The translations under genes were made by a program, and so were the position numbers. DNA of 64,000 bases from Thiohalomonas denitrificans. Its GTDB lineage: Bacteria; Pseudomonadota; Gammaproteobacteria; Thiohalomonadales; Thiohalomonadaceae. The DNA lies in contig NZ_FMWD01000003.1 of assembly GCF_900102855.1 (NCBI RefSeq), forward strand, positions 62,001 through 126,000, read 5' to 3'. The notes under the pieces are model-generated. The model made no database searches and was not told the DNA's origin. It worked only from the letters and a program-made list of their open reading frames with translations. Below, in pieces: positions 34,940 through 43,727 of this stretch. Each line of letters starts with the position of its first letter. Within the stretch, counting starts at the first letter, position 1.

Positions 34940-36525
34940 GCGGCTTCGGACGCCAGGGTTTCGAGAATCCGGCGGTTCTCGGCCAGCATTTCATCACGGA
35001 AGGGATCATTGATGTCGGTGACGCGCAGAATGGCGACGGGGTGTTCTTTGCCCCGCAAGCTGATAGTACTTTTCTTCTCCGCCACAACACGTCCGGCAAC
35101 GCCCTTCATCGCAACCATATCTTCGGTAATGATGATTTCACCCGGTTCGCCGGCGTGAGAAAGTCGGGAGGCCAGGTTTACCGCGTCGCCGACCACGGTG
35201 TAATCCATTCGGTCCGCCGACCCCATGTTACCGGCCAGCATCCTTCCACTATTAAGACCTACGCGAAAGTGTACCGGTAGCAGGCCCTTTTGTTGCCGAC
35301 ATCGGTTGAGATCGTCAGTCAGTGCGATGATCATGGATGCACAGGCGGTAGCCCGAAAGGCGTGATCTTCATGATGGACCGGGACACCAAAGACGATCAT
35401 GGCGCAATCGCCCATGTACTTGTCAATATGGCCGCCGCAGAAGTCTACGGCGCGGGCGATTTGAGTGAAATAGGTATTCAGCAAGTGGCTGACTTCTTTA
35501 GGGGTCATCTTTTCCGAAATGCTGGTGAAGCCGACGATGTCGGCGAATAATACACTCGCTTCGACATGCCTGCCCCCCAGTTGGACCTGCTCGACATTTT
35601 CGAGTTCCGATAATACCTGTCTCGCTACGTTGGGGGAGACATAGCGGGAAAATACCTGTTCCACCTGCTCCTTGCGGAGCAGCCCCTCGCCCATGCTGTT
35701 CATGGCATCCATCAGTACACCAATTTCGTCATTGCGGCGACCGGTGAAACGGAAGTCATACTTCCCTTCGGATATGGCGCGACTGGCATTGATTAACTGG
35801 TGGATGGGTCGTGTCAATCGTCCACCGAGATAGAAAGAAGCCCCTACTCCCAAAAGTACGATTAACAAGGTGGTGGCGCTGACCGCAGTGATGGTATCAG
35901 TCTTGGCCTGTTCAAGCAGAGAGCGATCGAAAGCGAGCAGGGCGTAGCCGGCAGTGACATCGCGGTAGCGAACCGGTGCCACGAACGCCGTTAATGCCTG
36001 TGGCGATTTTTTACCGGGAACGCTCCAGTCTATGCGCTGTCGGTCTCTGGTTGTGAGTCCGATCCCCGCTGCTTCAAGTCGGTTCGAAAGCGGTACGATA
36101 CCGGTATGTGTAATGCGCAACCCTTCATCCGAATAGATACCGACACCAAGGACGGTCTTGTCCTTGATAAGGTTGTTGGCGGCGAGCTGCAGCGTCAGTG
36201 TGTCGCCTGCCAGCAGCGGCTCTTCAATGGAATCGGCCACCTGACCGACCAGTGTGTTGCCGAAGGTCTGGATTTGCTGTTCAAGCAAACGAGTCTGATT
36301 GCTGCCCACCAGAAGGCCGAGCAATGTCATACCGCCTGCCACCAGCAGAGTGAATACCAGCGCCAGTTTGTAGGCAATGGGAATGCGATCGGGGAGTCGG
36401 CGATGAACCGCCGTTTCACAGATGTCGCGTTGATCCCGATACAACACGGCGCACCGAGCCAACAGTCCGTAACTGTTACGGGACAGGTTATTGGCGATGC
36501 TGTTCAGTGACTCGCGCCAGTGCAT
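34936..36525 (-). CDS. membrane class III adenylate cyclase with HAMP domain
   Basis: A 529-residue signalling enzyme. A transmembrane helix near residues 52-75 and another near 215-235 bracket a periplasmic sensor of about 140 residues. A HAMP domain (GGRLTRPIHQLINAS) and a class III nucleotide cyclase domain follow. The metal-binding aspartates are in SVLFADIVGFTSISE and HIDKYMGDCAMIVFG; DYTVVGDAVNLASRL suggests ATP as substrate. The start at 36525 has GAGGAG in front. It makes cAMP in response to an unknown periplasmic cue and overlaps the TPR lipoprotein gene, which may supply that cue. Confidence 0.9.
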   Translation of the reverse strand: MHWRESLNSIANNLSRNSYGLLARCAVLYRDQRDICETAVHRRLPDRIPIAYKLALVFTLLVAGGMTLLGLLVGSNQTRLLEQQIQTFGNTLVGQVADSIEEPLLAGDTLTLQLAANNLIKDKTVLGVGIYSDEGLRITHTGIVPLSNRLEAAGIGLTTRDRQRIDWSVPGKKSPQALTAFVAPVRYRDVTAGYALLAFDRSLLEQAKTDTITAVSATTLLIVLLGVGASFYLGGRLTRPIHQLINASRAISEGKYDFRFTGRRNDEIGVLMDAMNSMGEGLLRKEQVEQVFSRYVSPNVARQVLSELENVEQVQLGGRHVEASVLFADIVGFTSISEKMTPKEVSHLLNTYFTQIARAVDFCGGHIDKYMGDCAMIVFGVPVHHEDHAFRATACASMIIALTDDLNRCRQQKGLLPVHFRVGLNSGRMLAGNMGSADRMDYTVVGDAVNLASRLSHAGEPGEIIITEDMVAMKGVAGRVVAEKKSTISLRGKEHPVAILRVTDINDPFRDEMLAENRRILETLASEAA

Positions 36526-36597
36526 GGGCTCCTCGGTTATGTGCTGCCGCCGGCTCGATACTACCACGACATGGCTGGGTACTGAACGCTGTGCCGA

Positions 36598-38388
36598 TTA
36601 GGCGTTGGCTTCGCGGACCGCGAGTTTTTCACACTCATTGAAAACGCGATGCCGGCAAGTGCGGCAGACGGCGTGATCCAGGTGATCGTTTATCACGCAC
36701 TCGAGTGCCCGGGTCTTGGAGTTAAAGATGTTTTCATCGCCGATGGAGGTTATCAATCCGGTGCGACGAAGCATGTTGCAGACCTTGTCCTTCACTTCGT
36801 ACAGGTAAAGCTTGCCGCCCGCCTGCCGGCGTCGGCTGGCCTCTTTAGCCAACAGCTCGGCTCCTGCCATGTCGACGAAATTCATGCCCTTGGCGACCAC
36901 GAGCAGGTGTTCCCTGGGGTCGATGGCCTGAAAGCGCTGTTCGACATAATCGACGGCCCCGAAGAACAGGGAACCATCGATGCGGATGATCTTGAACTGG
37001 GGACATGTCGCCAGAGAGCTATTGGTAGTGAAGGCGCGTTTGGGGTGGGATGGATCCGGTACGCGCGGCAACACCTGGGGCCGGGAGGTTCGGGACAGGT
37101 AGATAATCAGAGAGAGCATCACGCCGAGCATGATGGCCAGCTCCAGCTCGAGAAATAGTGTCGAGAAGAAGGTGGTTGCCAAAACCCCTGTTTCCGAGCC
37201 GCTTGCCCGCAGAATGTGCCGGATGTGGTGGAAATCGATCAAACCCCACGCCACCAGGAACAGAATGCCGGCCATCGCCGCATTGGGTAGCAGGTAGGCG
37301 TAGGGAGCGACGAGAATCACGATGCCCATCAGCATCACGCCGGCGAAGGCGGCTGCCAGCGGGGTGCGGGCCCCTGCATCGTAGTTGACGCCGGACCGGT
37401 TGAAGGAGCCGGTGGCCACGTAAGATGAGAAAAAGCTGCCCACGATATTCGACAGGCCCTGACCGAGAAACTCCTGATTGCCGTCGAGGCGTTGTCCCGA
37501 GCGCACCGCCAGAGAGCGGGCAATGGAGACCGCCTCGGTCAACGCCAGGAGCGTGGCTGCAACCGCCACCGGCGCCAACTGACGGATGGTCTCGAGGCTC
37601 AGATCCGGTGCCGACAGGGGCGGGAGCGAGGCGGGCAGGGCGCCGACGCTGCTGATCCCGGTCAGTTCCGCGCTGTAACGATTGTTGAGAATCGCAGCCA
37701 CGACACTGCCCATGGCCAATGCCGCGATCATATAGGGAACCCTGGGAATAAAACGCTTCACCAGGATTCCGGTCACCAGTGTGGCAACGGCGATGCCGGT
37801 GACGTAAGGATTAATTTCGCTCAACCGGCTGAAAAACTGCATGACCATTTCATGGAAATGGAGTCCCCGCTCCATTTCGAGACCGAAGAAATTCTTGATC
37901 TGGCTGGTACCGATCAGAATCGCGGCACCGGCGGTAAAGCCGACCACGACAGAATGGGAGATGAAGTTCACCAAAGTCCCGAGGCGCACCATTCCCATGA
38001 CAAACTGAATGATACCGACCATGAGCGTCAGTGTGATCGCCAGGCTTACGAATTCGGATGAGGCCGGTTCGGCAAAGGTGGAAAGGGACGCGAAAAGTAC
38101 GATGGAGGCAGCCGTCGTCGGCCCTGACACCAGATGCCAGGAGGAGCCGAACAGAGCAGCGATGATGGCCGGCACCATCGCGGCATAAAGACCGTACTCG
38201 GGAGGCATTCCTGCGATTGCGGCAAAGGCGACACCTTGGGGAAGAACGAGAATCGCCCCGGTTAGCCCGGCAACCGCATCCGCCCGTAGCGTATGCCGAT
38301 TTACCATCGGCAGCCAGCGCAGAAACGGGAAAATCTTGTACCAGTAGAGGCTGCACTGTTTGTCAGATGGGGCTGCGGCTGATTCCAT
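36598..38388 (-). CDS. SulP family anion transporter with STAS domain and cysteine-rich tail
   Basis: A 596-residue SLC26/SulP permease: about 12-14 membrane segments in residues 25-430 (VLPQGVAFAAIAGMPPEYGL signature), then a STAS domain (about 455-560; IDGSLFFGAVDYVEQRF). Substrates in the family include sulfate, bicarbonate and other anions. In a sulfur oxidiser sulfate export or bicarbonate import is plausible. The last 40 residues add a cysteine cluster C-x10-C-x2-C-x7-C (ECVIN, AVCRTC, NECEK) that could bind metal. It lies between the cyclase gene and the second sox set, all on the minus strand. Confidence 0.92.
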   Translation of the reverse strand: MESAAAPSDKQCSLYWYKIFPFLRWLPMVNRHTLRADAVAGLTGAILVLPQGVAFAAIAGMPPEYGLYAAMVPAIIAALFGSSWHLVSGPTTAASIVLFASLSTFAEPASSEFVSLAITLTLMVGIIQFVMGMVRLGTLVNFISHSVVVGFTAGAAILIGTSQIKNFFGLEMERGLHFHEMVMQFFSRLSEINPYVTGIAVATLVTGILVKRFIPRVPYMIAALAMGSVVAAILNNRYSAELTGISSVGALPASLPPLSAPDLSLETIRQLAPVAVAATLLALTEAVSIARSLAVRSGQRLDGNQEFLGQGLSNIVGSFFSSYVATGSFNRSGVNYDAGARTPLAAAFAGVMLMGIVILVAPYAYLLPNAAMAGILFLVAWGLIDFHHIRHILRASGSETGVLATTFFSTLFLELELAIMLGVMLSLIIYLSRTSRPQVLPRVPDPSHPKRAFTTNSSLATCPQFKIIRIDGSLFFGAVDYVEQRFQAIDPREHLLVVAKGMNFVDMAGAELLAKEASRRRQAGGKLYLYEVKDKVCNMLRRTGLITSIGDENIFNSKTRALECVINDHLDHAVCRTCRHRVFNECEKLAVREANA

Positions 38389-38707
38389 GAAGATTTTGCG
38401 ATGCTCGAGTTGGGGAATTCACTATCTTACGGAATAAGCATGTATCAGTTCAAATGGCGGGTTCGATAATAAATACTTTATGTTAGTTGAAGTGGGGGTT
38501 TCCGAATGCCCCCACAAGGGCGGAGAACACGGCGCGGGAGCACCATGTCGGCGAGCCGGGGAACGGCAGATTACGGCACGGACAAAGCGGAGCCCTTGTT
38601 CTCTGAATGACCGCCTGTGTGATGGTCGGCAGCAGCATGTACGAGACAGGGGTGGCGCATAAAAAAACCCGGCCGTAGCCGGGTTTTGGTTCAGGCAATG
38701 TACTGAT
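38389..38707. other. intergenic region, 319 bases, between the second soxA and SulP genes
   Basis: It contains the intrinsic terminator of the sox transcript (38661-38687) at its right side and, toward 38400-38480, an AT-rich part that probably holds the SulP promoter. No gene or structured RNA was recognised in the middle. Confidence 0.45.
38661..38687 (-). terminator. intrinsic terminator of the second sox operon
   Basis: On the minus strand AACCCGGC, loop TACG, GCCGGGTT, then a run of seven T. An 8-base-pair GC-rich stem with a clear T tract, 20 bases after the soxA stop. Confidence 0.88.
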
Positions 38708-39571
38708 TTACTTACGTGTTCTCGACGCACTTACGGGAATGTCGTTGCTCATGTAAGTAAGAAAGTACTCCAGTGCCTTGTACTCATCACTCTGGGCCGG
38801 GAAGGGTTTGGCCCGGACCTGCTTGTTGCAGCCGCCGAATCGTCGGTGCATGGTTCCGAGACCACCCAGGTCGTCGCTGCTATCCTTGGCAGCCCACTTC
38901 ATCCGCCAGACCGGGAAATGGCTCGGGTGACCGAGCGCGGGGCTCAATGTATCCGAACGGATACGCATGCCGGGATTGTCGACGTGGCAGTTGGCGCAGG
39001 ACAGGTTCAACTGACCGCGTTTGGTGTAGTAGAACTCCTTGCCCTTGTTGTACCACTCCAGCGCCCGCGGATCGTCCGGCACTTCGACATCGAGTTTCTT
39101 CCCGTCGGAGGTCGAAGCCATGTAGGCGGAGATGGCCGCCAGCTTGCCCTTCTTCCATTTGAGCGGTTTTTCGTCATTGGCCTCCCGACATTCATTGATC
39201 TCCCCTTCCAGCGTTTTTATGTCGCCGGATTCGGAGTCGAAATAGGGGTAGTTTTGACGAATACCGATACCGCCGTTCGGAAAGCAGTCGGCGTAGCTCT
39301 TGCCGTTGGCGAACTTTTCATTGAAGAACTGTTCGCCCTTTACAAGCGCTTCATCCCAAGGCGGGAAGTCCTCAATGGCTTCCCAGGATGAGCGGGCATC
39401 CTCATTGACGGCATATACGCCGTTTGTGTACTCGTCCAGTGGCACACCCGGGAAGCGCTTCATGTAGTGCGCCTGGAAGTCTTTCTGGTCTTCCTCCGGT
39501 GACGCCTGAGCGACCAGGGGGCTACCGGCGACAACGGCCAGTGCTGCAGCCGCGGCTATCAGCTTTTTCAT
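38708..39571 (-). CDS. soxA: L-cysteine S-thiosulfotransferase subunit SoxA (copy 2), monohaem type
   Basis: A 287-residue periplasmic SoxA with signal peptide MKKLIAAAAALAVVAGSPLV. One haem motif CANCH. Lone cysteines in SYADCFPNG and INECREAND replace the second haem site and likely form a disulfide. The catalytic cysteine is in RRFGGCNKQVRAKPF. It ends the soxX-Y-Z-A operon, followed by a terminator. Compared with copy 1 it shares the RGQLN(L/F)(S/A)CA(N/S)CH core and C-terminal YMSNDIPVS / VLSNDYPIS ending but is otherwise much diverged. The shorter start at 39571 gives a proper signal peptide. Confidence 0.95.
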   Translation of the reverse strand: MKKLIAAAAALAVVAGSPLVAQASPEEDQKDFQAHYMKRFPGVPLDEYTNGVYAVNEDARSSWEAIEDFPPWDEALVKGEQFFNEKFANGKSYADCFPNGGIGIRQNYPYFDSESGDIKTLEGEINECREANDEKPLKWKKGKLAAISAYMASTSDGKKLDVEVPDDPRALEWYNKGKEFYYTKRGQLNLSCANCHVDNPGMRIRSDTLSPALGHPSHFPVWRMKWAAKDSSDDLGGLGTMHRRFGGCNKQVRAKPFPAQSDEYKALEYFLTYMSNDIPVSASRTRK

Positions 39572-39642
39572 AGCAGGATCCTCCATCCTCCGAATACGAC
39601 ATGGGGTATTTTTTATTTTATTGAACGGGCTATTCGGCCCGA

Positions 39643-39957
39643 TCAGCGGATCGTGGTCTCGACAGAATCGGACTCGCCCTGGTTATCCGCCCAACTCAGC
39701 GTGACCTTATCGCCCTTTTTGGCGCCTTCGAATTCGAAAGCGAGGTAGGGATTTGTCGACACGGCACCACCCCAAAGGCCGGTGAGGACCTTTTCGCCTT
39801 CATGCGCGCAGTTCACTTCCTGAATGAAATGGGCGGGGATCTTTTTGCCCGTTTTCTTGTCCTTGCGCAGGCCGGTTTCCATCGGGTGCTTGATGAGAGC
39901 CTTCACCTGACAAATATCGCCCTTCTGCTGGGCGCGGATTTTGATGGTCTTGGACAT
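39643..39957 (-). CDS. soxZ: SoxZ (copy 2)
   Basis: A 104-residue SoxZ, same length as copy 1. The block VKALIKHPMETGLRKDKK is the same in both, and KKIPAHFIQEV follows in each. It binds SoxY to present its carrier arm. It lies between soxY and soxA on the minus strand, with a 41-base gap to soxY. A GGAGG ribosome site is present upstream. Confidence 0.96.
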   Translation of the reverse strand: MSKTIKIRAQQKGDICQVKALIKHPMETGLRKDKKTGKKIPAHFIQEVNCAHEGEKVLTGLWGGAVSTNPYLAFEFEGAKKGDKVTLSWADNQGESDSVETTIR

Positions 39958-39998
39958 TGCTTGTGTTTTCCTCCAGATTCGGTATTTGGCTGGACTGT

Positions 39999-40463
39999 TT
40001 AGCCGCCGCAGCCGCCGATGGTGACCTTGACTTCTTTGCGAGCGCTGTAAGCCTTGCCGTCGGCCTTAACAACAGCGATGACGTTGGAGGTCTCACCCAT
40101 CTTGATACGGGTGGAGATAGACGGCCTGGCAGAGGCGGCCAGCTGATAGGAAGCAGCCAGCGGTGTTCCGTTTTTCTCGGCGATGATGGAAACGGACTCA
40201 GCGTTCGGCAGATCGGCCGATATACTGATCGGTACCACTGCGCCGTTTTCGGCGATATCCGGGGCCTTGATGCTTACTGCATCGCTTGGTTCGGTCAGGG
40301 CAGAATCGTAGAGTCCCTTGAGCGCGTCTTGTACGCTCTCGGCTTCAAACGCGTCTTTTGGCCAAGCGGCCAGCACCTGTCGGGGGCTCAGAAGACCGGC
40401 GCTCACGGCGGTTGCAACGGCTCCGCTTGCGAGGGTCCCCTTGAGAAAAATGCGACGTTTCAT
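39999..40463 (-). CDS. soxY: SoxY (copy 2)
   Basis: A 154-residue SoxY with a twin-arginine-type leader (MKRRIFLKGTL), a VLAAWP cleavage region like copy 1, and the carrier cysteine C152 in the terminal VTIGGCGG arm. The closing 13 residues (ARKEVKVTIGGCGG region) match copy 1, showing strong constraint on the arm while the body has diverged. It is the second gene of soxXYZA, 36 bases after soxX. Confidence 0.96.
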   Translation of the reverse strand: MKRRIFLKGTLASGAVATAVSAGLLSPRQVLAAWPKDAFEAESVQDALKGLYDSALTEPSDAVSIKAPDIAENGAVVPISISADLPNAESVSIIAEKNGTPLAASYQLAASARPSISTRIKMGETSNVIAVVKADGKAYSARKEVKVTIGGCGG

Positions 40464-40499
40464 GTTGACAACAACCTCGTTGTTTAATGGATTTTCAAA

Positions 40500-40871
40500 T
40501 TACAGCGTGTAGATGTACTCAACGATCTTGTCGATCTCCTGTTCAGACAGGATTTCGTGCCGGCCGAACGGTGGCATCATGCTGTTTGGGTTTTTCTTGT
40601 TGGAATCCCAAATCTGCGCACGCAGCGTGTCTTTATCCGGAAAGCGTTCCTTCATGCTCAACAGCGGAGGCCCGATATTGCCGGGCATGTCGCCATCATC
40701 GATTTGATGGCAAGCAAGGCAGTTGCCCTTTTTTCTATTGAAGCTCAGCTGTTTTCCCTGTTCGACAACGCTCGGCTCGGCGGCAACGGTCACCTGCGGC
40801 ACTATAGCAAAAGTACCGAGGACTACCGCGACTGCGCTTGCGGAAGTGATGATTTTTAATGGTTTCCGCAT
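40500..40871 (-). CDS. soxX: SoxX c-type cytochrome (copy 2)
   Basis: A 123-residue exported monohaem cytochrome: signal peptide about residues 1-31 (ending TVAAEP), haem motif CLACH after RKKGN, NIGPPLLSM, and the probable axial Met in NSMMPPFGRHEIL. It is shorter than copy 1 and lacks that copy's extra N-terminal cysteine pair. It is the first gene of the second sox operon. A purine run of repeated GGA units just before the ATG makes a very strong ribosome site. Confidence 0.92.
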   Translation of the reverse strand: MRKPLKIITSASAVAVVLGTFAIVPQVTVAAEPSVVEQGKQLSFNRKKGNCLACHQIDDGDMPGNIGPPLLSMKERFPDKDTLRAQIWDSNKKNPNSMMPPFGRHEILSEQEIDKIVEYIYTL

Positions 40872-41187
40872 CTTCTCCTCCTCCTCCAGTGGTTTTTTAT
40901 CTGTCCTGTGGGGTTGGACAGTCCGACAACATCCGTGAAATCACTACATGCCGGAGTTTGGCAACAAGCGGCAGGTTTTTATCCTTAACTTTGGTACGAG
41001 CTTAAAGGCGAAATTAGCTCAACACGTTCTTTAGGATATACGAAGCAATTCAGATGGCAAGCCTTGATTGTGGTCTAACTCGTTATTTTTTCTGCAAAAA
41101 TATATTAGCTGATACTGAAATTCAAACCCTGTTCGGAGGGGTGGATTGGCCGGAAGACCTTGTCTTAGAAAGGAAATAAGTTGCACC
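40872..41187. other. promoter region of the second sox operon, 316 bases
   Basis: The stretch between soxX and the end of the M48 protease gene is AT-rich (especially 40980-41130) and contains no gene. It must drive soxXYZA on the minus strand. I found no copy of the GGAAC-N16-CGTTA pair, so it is probably controlled differently from the first sox set. No exact -35/-10 could be settled. Confidence 0.5.
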
Positions 41188-42660
41188 TTAATCCTGCGAC
41201 TCGAGTTCAGCCTCCCGTTTGAACTGCTTCAGACGTGCTCCTATGCGGGAGGCAATATAGAAGTCATTTCCGGCGTAGTCCTGCGCAGCGGTGAGCTGAT
41301 CGATTGCGCTGTGAGTCTCACCGATCCGGAAATAGTATTCGCCCAGTGCCAGCCGTGATGCCGCCTCGTGGCCAAGCGCCGCTTCCGCACGGCTGAGATG
41401 CTTGTAGGTTTCGGGAGCGGTATCGAGATTGGTGCGAATCGCCCTCTCGAATCGGCGTCGCGCCTTTTCGGGTGCTTCGGCATGAAGATGGATTTCACCC
41501 AGAGCCAGTAGAAGCTCCGGATTGTCGGGGTAGAGTTCGAGTCCAGTCTCCAGAAGCTGCGAAGCCAGGTCGTAGCGCTCATCTTCCATCTCCAGGCGGG
41601 CCAGTTCGGTCCGGTAGGCAATGCGTTCGGGAGCCTCTTCTACGAAGGCCTTCAAGATTTTCCTGGCGGCCCCGAGCTCGCCGCTCGCTCTGAGGGCCAG
41701 TGCGAGTGTGAAACGATCGGCATGTCGGTTGGTTGAGCGCCCGGCATCCAGTCGGGAATCCACCCGGCGGGCGAGTGCAGCCGGATCGTCCGATAGGTGG
41801 ACCTCGAGTCTGGCTTTTGTAATCCAGTAATCGGTTTGCGGCTGGCTTGAAGAGTCGGGAAAGACCCGAGCACGCCCTTCGGCATCCGCAATGCGGGATT
41901 GGTTGACCGGGTGGGTTCGGAGAAATTCAGGCACACCGCTGCCGTAATAACGACTCTGTTCTTCCAGTTTTCGGAAGAATCCCGCCATGCTGCGGGGATC
42001 GTAACCGGCCGCCGCCAGCGTATCGATGCCGAGACGATCCGCTTCTTTTTCGTGCGCACGGGTGAAATCGAGTTGCATCTGTGCCGCGCCGGCCGTGGTG
42101 GCGGCGATGGTCGCCTCCGCCAGCTGCGGGTTCTGGGCGCCGAGCAGGATTGCAGCGATCACTGCCGCCGTCATCGGCAGATTCATGCGGTTGGCTTTTT
42201 CGTAGCCGCGCGCCAGGTGGTTCTGCGTGACATGAGCGATTTCATGGGCCATGACCGCTGCCACCTCATCCTCGTTTTGGGTAGCGGTGATTAGACCCGC
42301 ATGGATGCCGATATAGCCGCCCGGCATGGCAAAGGCGTTGATGGAGGGGGCGTCCACCAGGAAAAAGGTGAAATCGCGGGGGCCGTATTCTCCGGCCGCC
42401 AGTAATCGATAGCCGAGCGAGCGCACATAGCCGGCGAGTTCGGGAGCGTCAATGATTTTCCCCGCCTGGTGCAGTTGGCGCCACATCGCCTTGCCTATGC
42501 GCTGCTCTCTTTCGGGCGTCAGAACGGAGCCGGAGGCATCACCCATATCAGGTAGCGAGGAAGCCTCCACCATAGCAGGGGTGGGGGAAAGCGAAAGCGC
42601 AGCGCTCAGCGCGACGACATTTGCAATTCTCTTGGTTCGGGCGAATCGGGGTAGATGCAT
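41188..42660 (-). CDS. periplasmic M48 metalloprotease with TPR domain (BepA-like)
   Basis: A 490-residue exported zinc protease resembling BepA/YfgC, a quality-control protease and chaperone for outer-membrane proteins. Signal peptide about 1-33 from the start MHLPRFARTKRI. Zinc motif HEIAH (H139-H143, in AHEIAHVTQNHLARG) with the third ligand in EKEADRLG. The C-terminal TPR domain spans residues about 320-480 (repeated ARLEMEDERYDLASQLLETG-type helices). The upstream frame adds 74 unsupported codons. It is divergent from the rhodanese gene. Confidence 0.92.
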   Translation of the reverse strand: MHLPRFARTKRIANVVALSAALSLSPTPAMVEASSLPDMGDASGSVLTPEREQRIGKAMWRQLHQAGKIIDAPELAGYVRSLGYRLLAAGEYGPRDFTFFLVDAPSINAFAMPGGYIGIHAGLITATQNEDEVAAVMAHEIAHVTQNHLARGYEKANRMNLPMTAAVIAAILLGAQNPQLAEATIAATTAGAAQMQLDFTRAHEKEADRLGIDTLAAAGYDPRSMAGFFRKLEEQSRYYGSGVPEFLRTHPVNQSRIADAEGRARVFPDSSSQPQTDYWITKARLEVHLSDDPAALARRVDSRLDAGRSTNRHADRFTLALALRASGELGAARKILKAFVEEAPERIAYRTELARLEMEDERYDLASQLLETGLELYPDNPELLLALGEIHLHAEAPEKARRRFERAIRTNLDTAPETYKHLSRAEAALGHEAASRLALGEYYFRIGETHSAIDQLTAAQDYAGNDFYIASRIGARLKQFKREAELESQD

Positions 42661-42994
42661 GTCTCGGTATCCGAGTACTCGGTTATTGAGGTATTTGAAG
42701 GCACCGGGCATCGCCAAGTGACCGCATACTTTGAAGCGAGCGAGGTAAATCCTTGATATCGGGTCGTCGGCCGCATGATTGTTTGGACGTAGAAGGTAGA
42801 ATAACGCAGCCACTGTTGTCGAGGAATGGGTTCCATCGCATCGAATTTGTCTGGTGGCAGGGCCTATACCGTTCTCCGGCATGGCAAATGCGAGAAAGTG
42901 CCCACACGGCCCCTTTTACGCCGCCCCTTTGAATTCTGGTAAATACTTTATAAACTTATTAGCATTCTTTAATAGAGAGTTGGTTGGAGGCTGC
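42661..42994. other. divergent promoter region between M48 protease and rhodanese genes
   Basis: 334 bases with no supported gene. The right end is AT-rich (AATACTTTATAAACTTATT around 42941-42959) and has a plausible -10 (TATAAA) for the rhodanese gene. The rest is unremarkable. Confidence 0.4.
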
Positions 42995-43315
42995 ATGTTC
43001 AATATCAAGGAAATCGATGCCCATCAATTGGATCAGATGCTGAATGACGAGGGCCTGCAGGTCAAACTGATCGATGTGCGCAGTCCAATGGAGATTGCCC
43101 AGGGGACTATTCCGGGTGCAGAGCACATCCCCTTGCATCTGATACCGGCGCAAATCGACCATATTCCCGAGGACCAGCCTGTGGTATTTTACTGCCGTAC
43201 CGGCGCTCGTTCTGGGCAAGCCTGTGCCTATCTGTCTCAACTGGGACGCGAAAACACCCTCAATTTGCGCGGAGGTGTGATGGCCTGGGTGCAGGGAGGG
43301 CTGGCAGTGGCATAA
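42995..43315 (+). CDS. rhodanese-like sulfurtransferase
   Basis: A 106-residue single-domain cytoplasmic rhodanese. Motifs are LIDVRSPMEIAQGTIPGAEH and the active-site loop YCRTGARSGQA with C67, which carries a persulfide. The start at 42995 follows TTGGAGG; the longer frame is spurious. With tusA and dsrE2 downstream this is the rhd-tusA-dsrE2 arrangement known from sulfur oxidisers, where the rhodanese loads TusA, except that a 587-base gap with a mobile element separates it from tusA here. Confidence 0.9.
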   Translation: MFNIKEIDAHQLDQMLNDEGLQVKLIDVRSPMEIAQGTIPGAEHIPLHLIPAQIDHIPEDQPVVFYCRTGARSGQACAYLSQLGRENTLNLRGGVMAWVQGGLAVA

Positions 43316-43329
43316 TCAGAGCCGCCTGG

Positions 43330-43585
43330 GAGCCTGTCCGAGAATAGATTGACCTGCTCGGCTCTGGCATGCTCGAGAATAAGTTCCAGACATTCTCTAC
43401 TACCGCCATCCTTGGCGGCATGCTGCGCTCTACTCCTTCATTTCTGGAGTCGTGGGGGCCAAGCCTGATTGAGCCAGATTTCCCGCTCATTTTTGTTAAA
43501 TAGAACCACTATTCGCCTCAAATGACCGAAAAATCTGACTCAATCAGTCTTGCCCTCGTGACGGTCGCTATTGTCGGACAGGCTC
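43330..43585. mobile_element. MITE-like element with GAGCCTGTCCGA terminal inverted repeats
   Basis: Terminal arms GAGCCTGTCCGAGAATAG (43330-43347) and CTATTGTCGGACAGGCTC (43568-43585) are reverse complements at 17 of 18 positions. Flanks are CTGG on the left and CTAG on the right, one mismatch from a 4-base duplication. The 256-base interior has no transposase frame. Its end sequence matches that of the element at 56795-56922. CTAG targets and short arms recall IS5-group elements, so it may be a non-autonomous derivative or relic. Confidence 0.75.
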
Positions 43586-43675
43586 CTAGCCAAAGAGTAC
43601 CGCAAGTGACCGGATTTACACGCAAAAGTGCTATTTCCCCCAGTTGCCGTTTCGATGTGTGCCATAAAGGGGTAC

Positions 43676-43704
43676 TTGCTTTCAGTGCGCGCTTGTCATA
43701 TAAG
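43676..43704 (+). promoter_or_regulatory. sigma-70-type promoter for tusA-dsrE2
   Basis: TTGCTT (43676-43681) and TATAAG (43699-43704) are separated by 17 bases. Transcription would begin near 43711, giving a leader of about 190 bases before tusA that includes the predicted hairpins and terminator. Confidence 0.6.
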
Positions 43705-43727
43705 GGAAATATTGAATTCTAACTTAG

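Noticed and set aside
40872-41187. A GGAAC-N16-CGTTA promoter before the second sox operon
   Set aside because: Looked for on the minus strand; no GGAAC with a suitable partner was found.
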